Notes under the pieces: model-generated
Told to the model about the DNA's origin: nothing
Database searches by the model: none
Seen by the model: only the letters and a program-made list of their open reading frames with translations
Shown here: one piece after another, positions 7,280 through 13,868 of the stretch
Layout of the letters: each line of letters opens with the position of its first letter
Position numbering within the stretch: position 1 is the first letter of the stretch
Assembly: GCA_017504335.1 (NCBI GenBank)
Contig: JAFVRI010000024.1
Location: 1 to 14,372, forward strand
Length of the DNA stretch: 14,372 nt
Reading direction: 5' to 3'
From: Clostridia bacterium
Lineage (GTDB): Bacteria; Bacillota; Clostridia; Oscillospirales; CAG-272
Program-made: the position numbers and the translations under genes

Positions 7280-8374
7280 ATGATTCTTGAAAAAAATCTG
7301 CTCAAACGCGAGGTTCCCGCTCTGCCCGAGATCAAACCCGAGACCTGGGCAAAAAACCGTGAGGACTTGATACGCATCATGTGCGAAAAGGAATACGGCA
7401 ATCCCATTCCCGCTCCCGATTCTCTTTCCTTTGAGGAAGGCCCCGTTACGCTGAAGTTCTGCGCAGGGTTCGGTATTCAATTTCCCGTCACCGCCCATAC
7501 GGTGGTCGCGGGCAAGCCCTTTGACTTTACCTTTACCGTCAATCTTCCCACCACAGCGGATAAGCCCGTTCCCTTCTTTGTGCTTTGCAATTTCCATCGG
7601 GGCGAGCCAAATATGTATCTTCCCATCGAAGAGATCATCGACCGCGGCTTTGCGGTTCTGCACCTGAACTATGAGGACATTACCTCCGATGACGGGGACT
7701 TCACGAACGGTCTTGCCGCCTGCGTCTATCCCGACGGCGGAGAAAACCGTGGACCCTATGATCCCGGAAAGATCCAGATGTGGGCTTGGGGCAACATGAG
7801 ACTGATGGATTATGCCATGACCTGCAACAATCTGGATCACAAGAACGGAGCCGTGATCGGTCACTCCCGTCTCGGAAAGACCGCCTTGGTTACGGGAATG
7901 ATGGACGAGCGCTTCCAATACGTTTGCTCCAACAACGCGGGCTGCAGCGGCGACGCCATCACCCGCCGCAAGGAGGGTGAGCGCATTCGCGACATCACCA
8001 ACAAATTCCCCTTCTGGTTCTGTGAAAATTACAAGAGCTATGTGAGCATGGACGGAGGAAACGGTCACATGGACTTTGACCAACACTTCATGTTCGCCTC
8101 CATTGCCCCCCGTGTGGTCATGGTGGGTGCCGCCAACGACGACAACTGGGCGGATCCCGTATCCCAGCAGCTCTGTTGTGTAGCGGCTTCTCCCGCATGG
8201 GAAGCCCTTGGCAAGGTTGGCTACGTTTCTGCCGACCGCAATCCCTGGATCGGCGATCACTTCAACGAGGGCAACCTCTGCTACCATCTGCGCCGCGGCA
8301 TCCACTTCCTCAGCCGTCTCGACTGGATCGCCTACATGGATACCATCGAAAAGAAGATGAAGGAAAATCAGTAA
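7280..8374 (+). CDS. CE15-like alpha/beta hydrolase, copy 2
   Basis: Paralog of the first gene of the operon, 364 residues, beginning MILEK as copy 1 does. Residues 162-235 match copy 1 residues 165-238 at 62 of 74 positions by hand count. It has nucleophile Ser196 in GHSRLGK, His269 in FDQHFMFASIAPR, and the loop ANDDNWADP with Asp288/Asp292. At Ser+23, where copy 1 has Asp222 and characterised CE15 enzymes have Glu, this copy has Asn219 (SNNAGCSG). If active it must use the strand-7 Asp as acid. There is no signal peptide. A purine-rich AGGAAAGAGG site lies 8 or more bases before the ATG. It is the last gene of the operon, followed by a terminator at 8514-8563. Its specificity probably differs from that of copy 1 in the lid and middle regions, where the two diverge most. 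Confidence 0.82.
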   Translation: MILEKNLLKREVPALPEIKPETWAKNREDLIRIMCEKEYGNPIPAPDSLSFEEGPVTLKFCAGFGIQFPVTAHTVVAGKPFDFTFTVNLPTTADKPVPFFVLCNFHRGEPNMYLPIEEIIDRGFAVLHLNYEDITSDDGDFTNGLAACVYPDGGENRGPYDPGKIQMWAWGNMRLMDYAMTCNNLDHKNGAVIGHSRLGKTALVTGMMDERFQYVCSNNAGCSGDAITRRKEGERIRDITNKFPFWFCENYKSYVSMDGGNGHMDFDQHFMFASIAPRVVMVGAANDDNWADPVSQQLCCVAASPAWEALGKVGYVSADRNPWIGDHFNEGNLCYHLRRGIHFLSRLDWIAYMDTIEKKMKENQ

Positions 8375-8513
8375 AGTGGATGCGGGGGACGCGAAGGATG
8401 CGGTCGCTTTTGAAAAAGCTCCGCAAAACTTTATTGCGAATTATCTCTTAAATCATTATACACATTTCTCGCCTTTGTGTAGGGGAGAAACGATTGTATT
8501 TTCTCTGATGTAG
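8375..8513 (+). other. 3' untranslated region of the carbohydrate operon
   Basis: There is no gene in these 139 bases. They contain short potential hairpins: CGCAA/TTGCG (8422-8426 with 8434-8438) and TACACA/TGTGTA (8459-8464 with 8476-8481). An alternative pairing TTTCTC/GAGAAA (8465-8470 with 8485-8490) excludes the latter. None resembles a known RNA class. Confidence 0.5.
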
Positions 8514-8563
8514 AAATCCGTCGGACCGCATTGCTTACGCATGCACCGACGGATTTCTTTTTT
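8514..8563 (+). terminator. Rho-independent terminator of the CE15-GH20-CE15 operon
   Basis: A perfect 11-bp stem AAATCCGTCGG (8514-8524) pairs with CCGACGGATTT (8546-8556), followed by CTTTTTT. It separates the plus-strand operon from the convergent alpha-galactosidase gene, which ends five bases downstream. The A/T-flanked stem may also stop minus-strand transcription, although the T-run on that side is poor. Confidence 0.93.
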
Positions 8564-8568
8564 GGGGA

Positions 8569-10302
8569 TTATTTCTTCAAGTCAATTTTTGCGGACATGG
8601 GGGCATGGATCAGAGCAAGATCATCGGCAATTTTTCCGCTTGCTACGGGCTTTCCGAGGCAATCGGTGACCGTGTAGGTTGCGCCCTTTGCACCAAGGAT
8701 CACTACCTGCTCTTCCGCAGTAGCGTTAAAGAGCGAAACCGAGTCGATTCCCTCCTCCATTGTAAAGGGTACGCCAAGGTGACGAACCGCAATCATTCTG
8801 CTTCCTTTTTGTGAGGAGACCAAGGAATAGCCCGCATCAGGATCCTGTGCTTTAAGCTCTCCCTCAAGAAGAATATCGCGATTTTCCCGCCAGAAGTCCA
8901 GGAATGTTTTAATGACGGTTTTATGTACCTCAGGGAAATCTGCCAGCCGAATAGAGATCTGCGGCACACCGAAGATGGTGGACAACAGTTGGAGTGCGGC
9001 ATGCTCCGCCTTTTCCTCCTTATGCCACATAAGCATGTCGGAGTGAACGGCACTTCCGCCCGAGATCATACGAAGGTCCACCACACCCATCTTATTATTG
9101 ATGGCATCATTGGGACAATCCGCCACGCGGAGCATATTGCCGTATTTGCGGATAGTGGGACCGATGTATTTCTGGCGGAACTCGATCATAATATCGGGAT
9201 TGATGGCACGAAGGGTTTCGGTGACCTCTGCCAACAGCTTTTCCACTCCGTCCTCCAAAGAGACCGTATCCCGTCTCTCATCGGTGGGATCGGCCACGTC
9301 GGACAGAATAAAACTGTCGATAAAGTCCAGCTTCAAGCCGTCCAGTCCCCATTCGGTCACGGCATTTTTGTAAATACCTGCCAGATAATCCCGCACCTCT
9401 TTGTAGCGGGGATCCAGACATTTTACACGTCCCCCTGCCGAAGCGTGGCACACGTACATTCCGAGAAATCGGTCATGGATCTTGGATTGGATTCCCACAA
9501 AAGGAACCGAGAACCAAACGATGACCTTCATACCGATGGTGTGAAGCTCGTCAACCAATTTTTTCATATCGGGAATCTTTCCCGTTGCCAGCTCCCAGTC
9601 ACCGCAGAATTCATATCCGCGGTTGTTGTCATCGGTCTGCCACCCGTCGTCGATGATGACGGTATCCATACCGAGAGCCTTGGAGATCCGACATTCCTCT
9701 AAGATTTTTTCGGGATCAAGAATCTGATGGAAGGAATACCACAGAGAGTCCATGGGCATTTTTGCGCAATCGGGAACGTACGCCTCACCAAAGCCCACAT
9801 CACATCTCCACCAGATCTCGGTGTCCTTCAACGCTTCATAGAACGGGATCTCTCTGGTATCGATGCGGACGGTCACCGCATAGGAATCCATAGGAGCGGT
9901 CAGCTCGGTAAAGAGACGGATCTCAAATTCAAGATTGGCCGTTTCCTCCGAAACACCGCAACGAACCTGCGTAGAGGTGTTGGCATCGGACAAAGCCACA
10001 CAGCCCCGATTCATTCCGCTTTTCGCCACTGCGGAAAGTACGGGAGCACCCGAAGCCAAGCGGGATTTTTGGCTGTGCTTGGACCAGTTGGGAGAAATGA
10101 AACGCTTCATTCCCGCCATGGGAGACCAAAGGCTGTAAACATCCTTACAAGGAAGCGTAAAGGAAAATTTGCATACCGTGGGAGACACGGATTCGCCGAA
10201 ATCCATGTCGATATAGACATAATAGATTCCCTTTTCCTTCTCTTCCATTTGGATGGAAAGATCTTTTGCTTCGTTTTTCTGACTGCAGATTACTTGGATC
10301 AT
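8569..10302 (-). CDS. GH36-type alpha-galactosidase, cytosolic
   Basis: Retaining glycosidase of 577 residues, close in size to compact bacterial GH36 enzymes such as that of Thermotoga. An N-terminal beta domain is followed by a TIM barrel opening near MDSLWYSFHQ. Landmarks are TVIIDDGWQT (Asp218-Asp219), the nucleophile motif GLDGLKLDFID with Asp326, and RVADCPND with Asp395 as probable acid/base, then SGGSAVHSDMLMWH. It should hydrolyse alpha-1,6-linked galactose in melibiose, raffinose-type sugars or galactosides. ATG at 10302 is chosen because GGAGG lies eight bases upstream. The in-frame ATG at 10317 would leave a leader of only some nine bases after the promoter and has no good ribosome site. 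There is no signal peptide. It is monocistronic with its own promoter and convergent with the esterase-GH20 operon. Another specificity within the GH36/GH27 clan is possible. Confidence 0.86.
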   Translation of the reverse strand: MIQVICSQKNEAKDLSIQMEEKEKGIYYVYIDMDFGESVSPTVCKFSFTLPCKDVYSLWSPMAGMKRFISPNWSKHSQKSRLASGAPVLSAVAKSGMNRGCVALSDANTSTQVRCGVSEETANLEFEIRLFTELTAPMDSYAVTVRIDTREIPFYEALKDTEIWWRCDVGFGEAYVPDCAKMPMDSLWYSFHQILDPEKILEECRISKALGMDTVIIDDGWQTDDNNRGYEFCGDWELATGKIPDMKKLVDELHTIGMKVIVWFSVPFVGIQSKIHDRFLGMYVCHASAGGRVKCLDPRYKEVRDYLAGIYKNAVTEWGLDGLKLDFIDSFILSDVADPTDERRDTVSLEDGVEKLLAEVTETLRAINPDIMIEFRQKYIGPTIRKYGNMLRVADCPNDAINNKMGVVDLRMISGGSAVHSDMLMWHKEEKAEHAALQLLSTIFGVPQISIRLADFPEVHKTVIKTFLDFWRENRDILLEGELKAQDPDAGYSLVSSQKGSRMIAVRHLGVPFTMEEGIDSVSLFNATAEEQVVILGAKGATYTVTDCLGKPVASGKIADDLALIHAPMSAKIDLKK

Positions 10303-10332
10303 TCTACTGTCCTCCATTTGATTGATACCCTT

Positions 10333-10361
10333 ATTATACCACAGTCAAAACAAAAAATCAA
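10333..10361 (-). promoter_or_regulatory. Promoter of the alpha-galactosidase gene
   Basis: On the minus strand, -35 TTGATT (10356-10361) and -10 TATAAT (10333-10338) are separated by 17 bases. The predicted transcript start near 10326 lies about 24 bases before ATG 10302, which supports that start over ATG 10317. The spacer contains a second TTGAC-like string. No operator palindrome is evident. Confidence 0.83.
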
Positions 10362-10370
10362 GACACATCA

Positions 10371-10412
10371 AAAAGAAAACCATCGGTGGCGAAGCAGCCG
10401 TCCGATGGTTTT
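10371..10412 (-). terminator. Rho-independent terminator of the dnaK-dnaJ-prmA-rlmL operon
   Basis: A perfect 11-bp stem (10376-10386 with 10402-10412, AAAACCATCGG/CCGATGGTTTT) surrounds a 15-base loop. On the minus strand it is followed by CTTTTTG. It lies about 127 bases after the methyltransferase stop and immediately before the alpha-galactosidase promoter, so it insulates the two units. Confidence 0.88.
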
Positions 10413-10538
10413 CTACCTTAGAGAAAGAACACTATTTTATTCACCGTACAATGACGAGGAAAATCCACGAAGGTCAAGAAATTATTTGTATGAAAAGTTT
10501 TGCCAAGCTTTTTCTAAAAGCGTAAATACGATTCGCAA

Positions 10539-11663
10539 CTAATTTCTCGGCTTGAAATACTGATACAACGAACACGGGATCATGCCGTTGTAGAGCTTGC
10601 GAATCTTGTCCGCGCGCCTGCCGTAGAGACGCTCGAAATTCTCTGCCGAGGTTAAAACATAGATCTGCCAAGGCGAAAGTGCCTCGAAGGTCTTGCCCAT
10701 TTTTCGGTAGAGCGCTTCAACCTCACGGGGAGTCATGAGCCGTTCTCCGTAGGGCGGATTGCAAACTACGGTTCCCCGTCGGTCGAGCTTTTTCATTTCG
10801 GTGGCATCGGCACGGAAGAATCGGATCAGATGATCCACCCCCGCACGTTCTGCGTTTTCCTTGGCCGTTTCCAGAACCGCCTCGTCAATATCCGAACCGA
10901 AGGCTTCAAATTCGCAATCTTGACGGATCTCCGACATTGCTTGACGGCGAGCATCCCGCCAAAGCTCTTCGGGAAATTGCGGAAATTGCTCCGCCGCAAA
11001 TTTACGCATAAGACCCGGCGCCTGGTTGCTCTGTAAGAGCGCCGCCTCGATCACAATGGTGCCCGATCCGCAAAAGGGATCCCAAAATAGCACATCGTCA
11101 CGGGGACGTGCGATCATCGCCATAGCGGCAGCAAGGGTCTCCCGTAAGGGAGCCTCTCCCGCCACGGGACGGTATCCCCTCTTGTGCAACGCCACACCCG
11201 ACGTGTCGATCATCAACGTCGCCACGTCCTTGAAAATAAAAAATTCAATTTGGTACTTGACCCCCTCCTCGGGAAGCCAACGAAGCCCATAGGTATGAGA
11301 CAGACGGTCAACGATCGCCTTTTTCACGATGCTCTGGCAATCGGGGACCGAATAGAGCTTGCTCCGCAGAGCGTGTCCCTTCACGGGGAAGGCATCGTCC
11401 TTGCCGATCCATTGTTCCCACGGAAGTGCCTTTACTCCCTCAAACAACTCGTCAAAGCTGTAAACGGGAAAGGATCCCATGCGGATAAACACCCTCTCAG
11501 CGCAGCGAAGCTTCAGATTCGCCGCTATCAAATCCTTCTCGTCTCCCTCAAAGGTCACGCGTCCGTCCATGGTCTCCAAACGCTTACAGCCCAAGCGATC
11601 GATCTCCTCGCCCAAAAGCTTTTCCAGCCCGAAGAGACAGGTCGCAACCATTTGTAACTTCAT
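10539..11663 (-). CDS. THUMP-domain 23S rRNA guanine-N2 methyltransferase (RlmL N-terminal-type, YpsC-like)
   Basis: SAM-dependent RNA methyltransferase of 374 residues. The N-terminal part (about 1-160) is a ferredoxin-like plus THUMP RNA-binding region beginning LQMVATCLFGLEKLLGEEI. The catalytic Rossmann domain has DPFCGSGT (195-202, SAM binding) and the N2-guanine methyltransferase motif NPPYGER (302-308). By family it should make m2G in 23S rRNA, corresponding to E. coli RlmL position 2445 and Bacillus YpsC, which lacks the second (RlmK) half. ATG at 11663 has an AAAGGTG site five bases upstream and lies 10 bases after the prmA stop, so the gene is the last of the chaperone operon. The exact guanine modified is inferred. 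Confidence 0.92.
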   Translation of the reverse strand: MKLQMVATCLFGLEKLLGEEIDRLGCKRLETMDGRVTFEGDEKDLIAANLKLRCAERVFIRMGSFPVYSFDELFEGVKALPWEQWIGKDDAFPVKGHALRSKLYSVPDCQSIVKKAIVDRLSHTYGLRWLPEEGVKYQIEFFIFKDVATLMIDTSGVALHKRGYRPVAGEAPLRETLAAAMAMIARPRDDVLFWDPFCGSGTIVIEAALLQSNQAPGLMRKFAAEQFPQFPEELWRDARRQAMSEIRQDCEFEAFGSDIDEAVLETAKENAERAGVDHLIRFFRADATEMKKLDRRGTVVCNPPYGERLMTPREVEALYRKMGKTFEALSPWQIYVLTSAENFERLYGRRADKIRKLYNGMIPCSLYQYFKPRN

Positions 11664-11673
11664 AAAAACACCT

Positions 11674-12627
11674 TTATGCTTTCATAACCGCCAAAGTGCA
11701 CCAGCCATTCTCTTCCACACGTTCCACAATGCGGAAGCCGTTTTTCTCAAAGCGGGCGACCACATCCTCGGAGCGCTCTACGATAATGCCCGAAGCCAAA
11801 ATGACTGATCGGTCATCCATCAGCGCACCCACGTCGGGGGTCATGCGAATGATGATGTCCGCCACAATATTGGCACATACAATCCCATAGGGTGCTTCCT
11901 CAATATCCACCTGCCGCAACAGATCGGATACATCACATGTCACGTTGTCAAGTCCACTGTCCTTGATATTTTCTCTGGCAACTTTCACCGCCACAGGGTC
12001 AATATCATACGCCTTGCAGTTTCCCGCACCCAGTTTGGATGCGCAGATAGCAAGAATACCACTACCGCAGCCGACGTCCAGTACCTTCACACCGGGTGTT
12101 ACGTACTTTTCAAGAAGTCCGATTACAAGACGGGTGGTCTCATGGGTACCCGTACCAAATGCCATACCGGGATCCATCCGAACCACAATGTCATTCTCAA
12201 GGGGTTCATACTTTTCCCATGCGGGAACGATCACGATCCGCTCGCCGATGCGAATGGGCTTGTAATATGCCTTCCAGGAATTTGCCCAATCCTCTTCGTT
12301 GACACCGCTGATGGAGATGGATGCCTCGATCTTCAAGGTGTCAAACCGCTCGCGAAGGAAGGTGACGGTATCGTTCACACCGCCGTCCGCGGGAAGATAG
12401 ACCGAGACCGATGCCACGGTCTTGTCCGCATTCAGAATCGATTCGTCGATCAGATCTCCGTAGCAGGTTTTCAGGTCGATGTCGCTGTAATCCTCGATCT
12501 GTAGATAATTGGAGATCATATTCATTACAGCTACCGCATCATCCAAAAGCGGAAGCTTTACCGTGACCTTGATCTGCGTCCATTCCGCCTGATCGCCCCA
12601 ATCCTCGCAGGTATAGTCCTTATCCAT
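11674..12627 (-). CDS. prmA: Ribosomal protein L11 methyltransferase
   Basis: PrmA trimethylates lysines and the N-terminus of ribosomal protein L11. From ATG at 12627 the protein has 317 residues, normal for Firmicutes. The N-terminal ferredoxin-like domain (about 15-110, EWTQIKVTV) positions L11. The linker GVNEEDWANSWKAYYKP is characteristic. The catalytic domain has DPGMAFGTGTHETT (152-165), SAM motif VLDVGCGSG (182-190), AYDIDPVAV (207-214) and ANIVADII (252-259). This start is preferred over an in-frame one at 12672 because GAGGAG lies just upstream and the longer form would overlap the end of dnaJ. It lies 19 bases after dnaJ, the usual clostridial order. Confidence 0.96.
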   Translation of the reverse strand: MDKDYTCEDWGDQAEWTQIKVTVKLPLLDDAVAVMNMISNYLQIEDYSDIDLKTCYGDLIDESILNADKTVASVSVYLPADGGVNDTVTFLRERFDTLKIEASISISGVNEEDWANSWKAYYKPIRIGERIVIVPAWEKYEPLENDIVVRMDPGMAFGTGTHETTRLVIGLLEKYVTPGVKVLDVGCGSGILAICASKLGAGNCKAYDIDPVAVKVARENIKDSGLDNVTCDVSDLLRQVDIEEAPYGIVCANIVADIIIRMTPDVGALMDDRSVILASGIIVERSEDVVARFEKNGFRIVERVEENGWCTLAVMKA

Positions 12628-12646
12628 GCTTGTCTCCTCGATCCTC

Positions 12647-13783
12647 TTATTTCTTTTTCTTAAAGAATCCACTCTTCTTGGAAAAATTGCTTTCCTTACA
12701 GGATTCCGCGAAGGCTCTCATATGTTCCTTCTGCTTTTCGTTCAAGCCCTTGGGGATCTCCACGTTTACCGTAAAGATCAAGTCTCCCCGACGGTTGGCG
12801 TTGTTCACGTAAGGAATGCCCTTCTGACGAAGGGTGAATGCCGTACCCGGCTGCGTTCCTTCGGGAACAGTGAACTTCTGGGGGCCCTCCAAGGTGGGAA
12901 CCTCGATCTCGGCGCCGAGGGTCGCCTCGGCAACGGTCAGAGGGATCTCACAGTAGAGATTGTATCCGTCACGTTCAAACAACTCGTGGTTCTTCACCAT
13001 CACGGTAATGATCAGATCTCCCGCAGGGCCTCCGTTTCGTCCATCCGAGCCCTGAGAACGAAGTGCAATGCGCTCCCCGTTATCAATGCCCGCAGGGATA
13101 TTGACGGAAAGCTTTTTGTTGACCTTTACATATCCGGTTCCGCGACAGTTTGTACAGGGGGACTTGATGATCTTACCCGTTCCCCGACAATTATCACAGG
13201 TGGTGGTGGTCTGGAATGCCATGCCGCCCATCCGCTGGGTCACACGGCGCTGTCCCGAGCCGCCGCAGACCGAACATGTCTCCGCCGTCGTTCCCTTTTG
13301 GGCGCCGCTACCGCCGCAATCGTCACACTTTTGAATGCGATTGTAGGAAACATCCTTCTTGACACCGAATGCCGCCTCCTCAAAGGAGACCGTCACCCTC
13401 ACGCCAATATCGTCTCCTCGGGTGGGAGCGTTTCTTCTCTGTCCGCCACCGCCACCAAAGCCACCGCCGAAAATGCTTCCGAAAATATCGCCAAGGTCAC
13501 CGAAGTCGCCAAAACCGCCAAAGCCACCATAGCCTGCACCGCCTCCTGCGGCGGGATCAAAGGCATCATGACCGAAACGGTCGTACTTCGCCTTTTTGTC
13601 CGCATCGGACAAAATGGCATACGCCTCGTTGACCTCTTTGAATTTCGCTTCCGCTTCCGCATCACCCGGATGCAGGTCGGGGTGATATTTTTTCGCCAAG
13701 GTGCGGTATGCCTTCTTGATGCTCGCCTCATCGGCGGATCGGTCAATGCCAAGCACCTCGTAATAATCTCGTTTGTCTGCCAT
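12647..13783 (-). CDS. dnaJ: Chaperone DnaJ (Hsp40)
   Basis: Type I Hsp40 of 378 residues that delivers unfolded clients to DnaK and stimulates its ATPase. The J domain (1-70) has HPD at 34-36. A Gly/Phe-rich linker (about 79-115) follows. The zinc domain has four CxxCxGxG repeats: CDDCGGSG (Cys153/156), CSVCGGSG (170/173), CDNCRGTG (196/199) and CTNCRGTG (210/213). C-terminal client-binding beta domains follow (LSVNIPAGIDNGERI onward). The extreme C-terminus is lysine-rich (KKSGFFKKKK), an unremarkable variation. A GAGGAG site precedes ATG at 13783. It is transcribed downstream of dnaK with an intervening hairpin. Confidence 0.98.
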   Translation of the reverse strand: MADKRDYYEVLGIDRSADEASIKKAYRTLAKKYHPDLHPGDAEAEAKFKEVNEAYAILSDADKKAKYDRFGHDAFDPAAGGGAGYGGFGGFGDFGDLGDIFGSIFGGGFGGGGGQRRNAPTRGDDIGVRVTVSFEEAAFGVKKDVSYNRIQKCDDCGGSGAQKGTTAETCSVCGGSGQRRVTQRMGGMAFQTTTTCDNCRGTGKIIKSPCTNCRGTGYVKVNKKLSVNIPAGIDNGERIALRSQGSDGRNGGPAGDLIITVMVKNHELFERDGYNLYCEIPLTVAEATLGAEIEVPTLEGPQKFTVPEGTQPGTAFTLRQKGIPYVNNANRRGDLIFTVNVEIPKGLNEKQKEHMRAFAESCKESNFSKKSGFFKKKK

Positions 13784-13812
13784 ACATGCTCCTCAAAAAT
13801 AGGGGGAATGAT

Positions 13813-13860
13813 ACGCTTTTGCGGGAAAGGGCTAAAATGACTCCCTTTCCCGCTATGCGT
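13813..13860 (-). other. Intercistronic hairpin between dnaK and dnaJ
   Basis: A perfect 11-bp stem GCGGGAAAGGG (13821-13831) pairs with CCCTTTCCCGC (13843-13853) around an 11-base loop. An outer ACGC/GCGT pairing (13813-13816 with 13857-13860) may extend it. On the minus strand it is followed by AAAAGCG, not a T-tract, so it is not a standard terminator. It lies just after the dnaK stop and just before the dnaJ ribosome site. Inferred role: processing signal, 3' stabiliser of dnaK mRNA or partial terminator. Confidence 0.75.
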
Positions 13861-13868
13861 TTTACGAA

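Noticed and set aside
7274..8305. A 343-codon minus-strand frame opposite the second esterase
   Set aside because: It is the same kind of shadow as that over the first copy and resembles it only because the paralogous sense genes are similar. No ribosome site or domain.
12628..12672. Longer prmA start at 12672
   Set aside because: It overlaps the end of dnaJ and adds a charged extension not typical of PrmA; the ATG at 12627 has a GAGGAG site.
12626..13840. A 404-codon plus-strand frame opposite dnaJ
   Set aside because: The sense strand encodes complete DnaJ with J domain and zinc repeats. The antisense product has no recognisable family.
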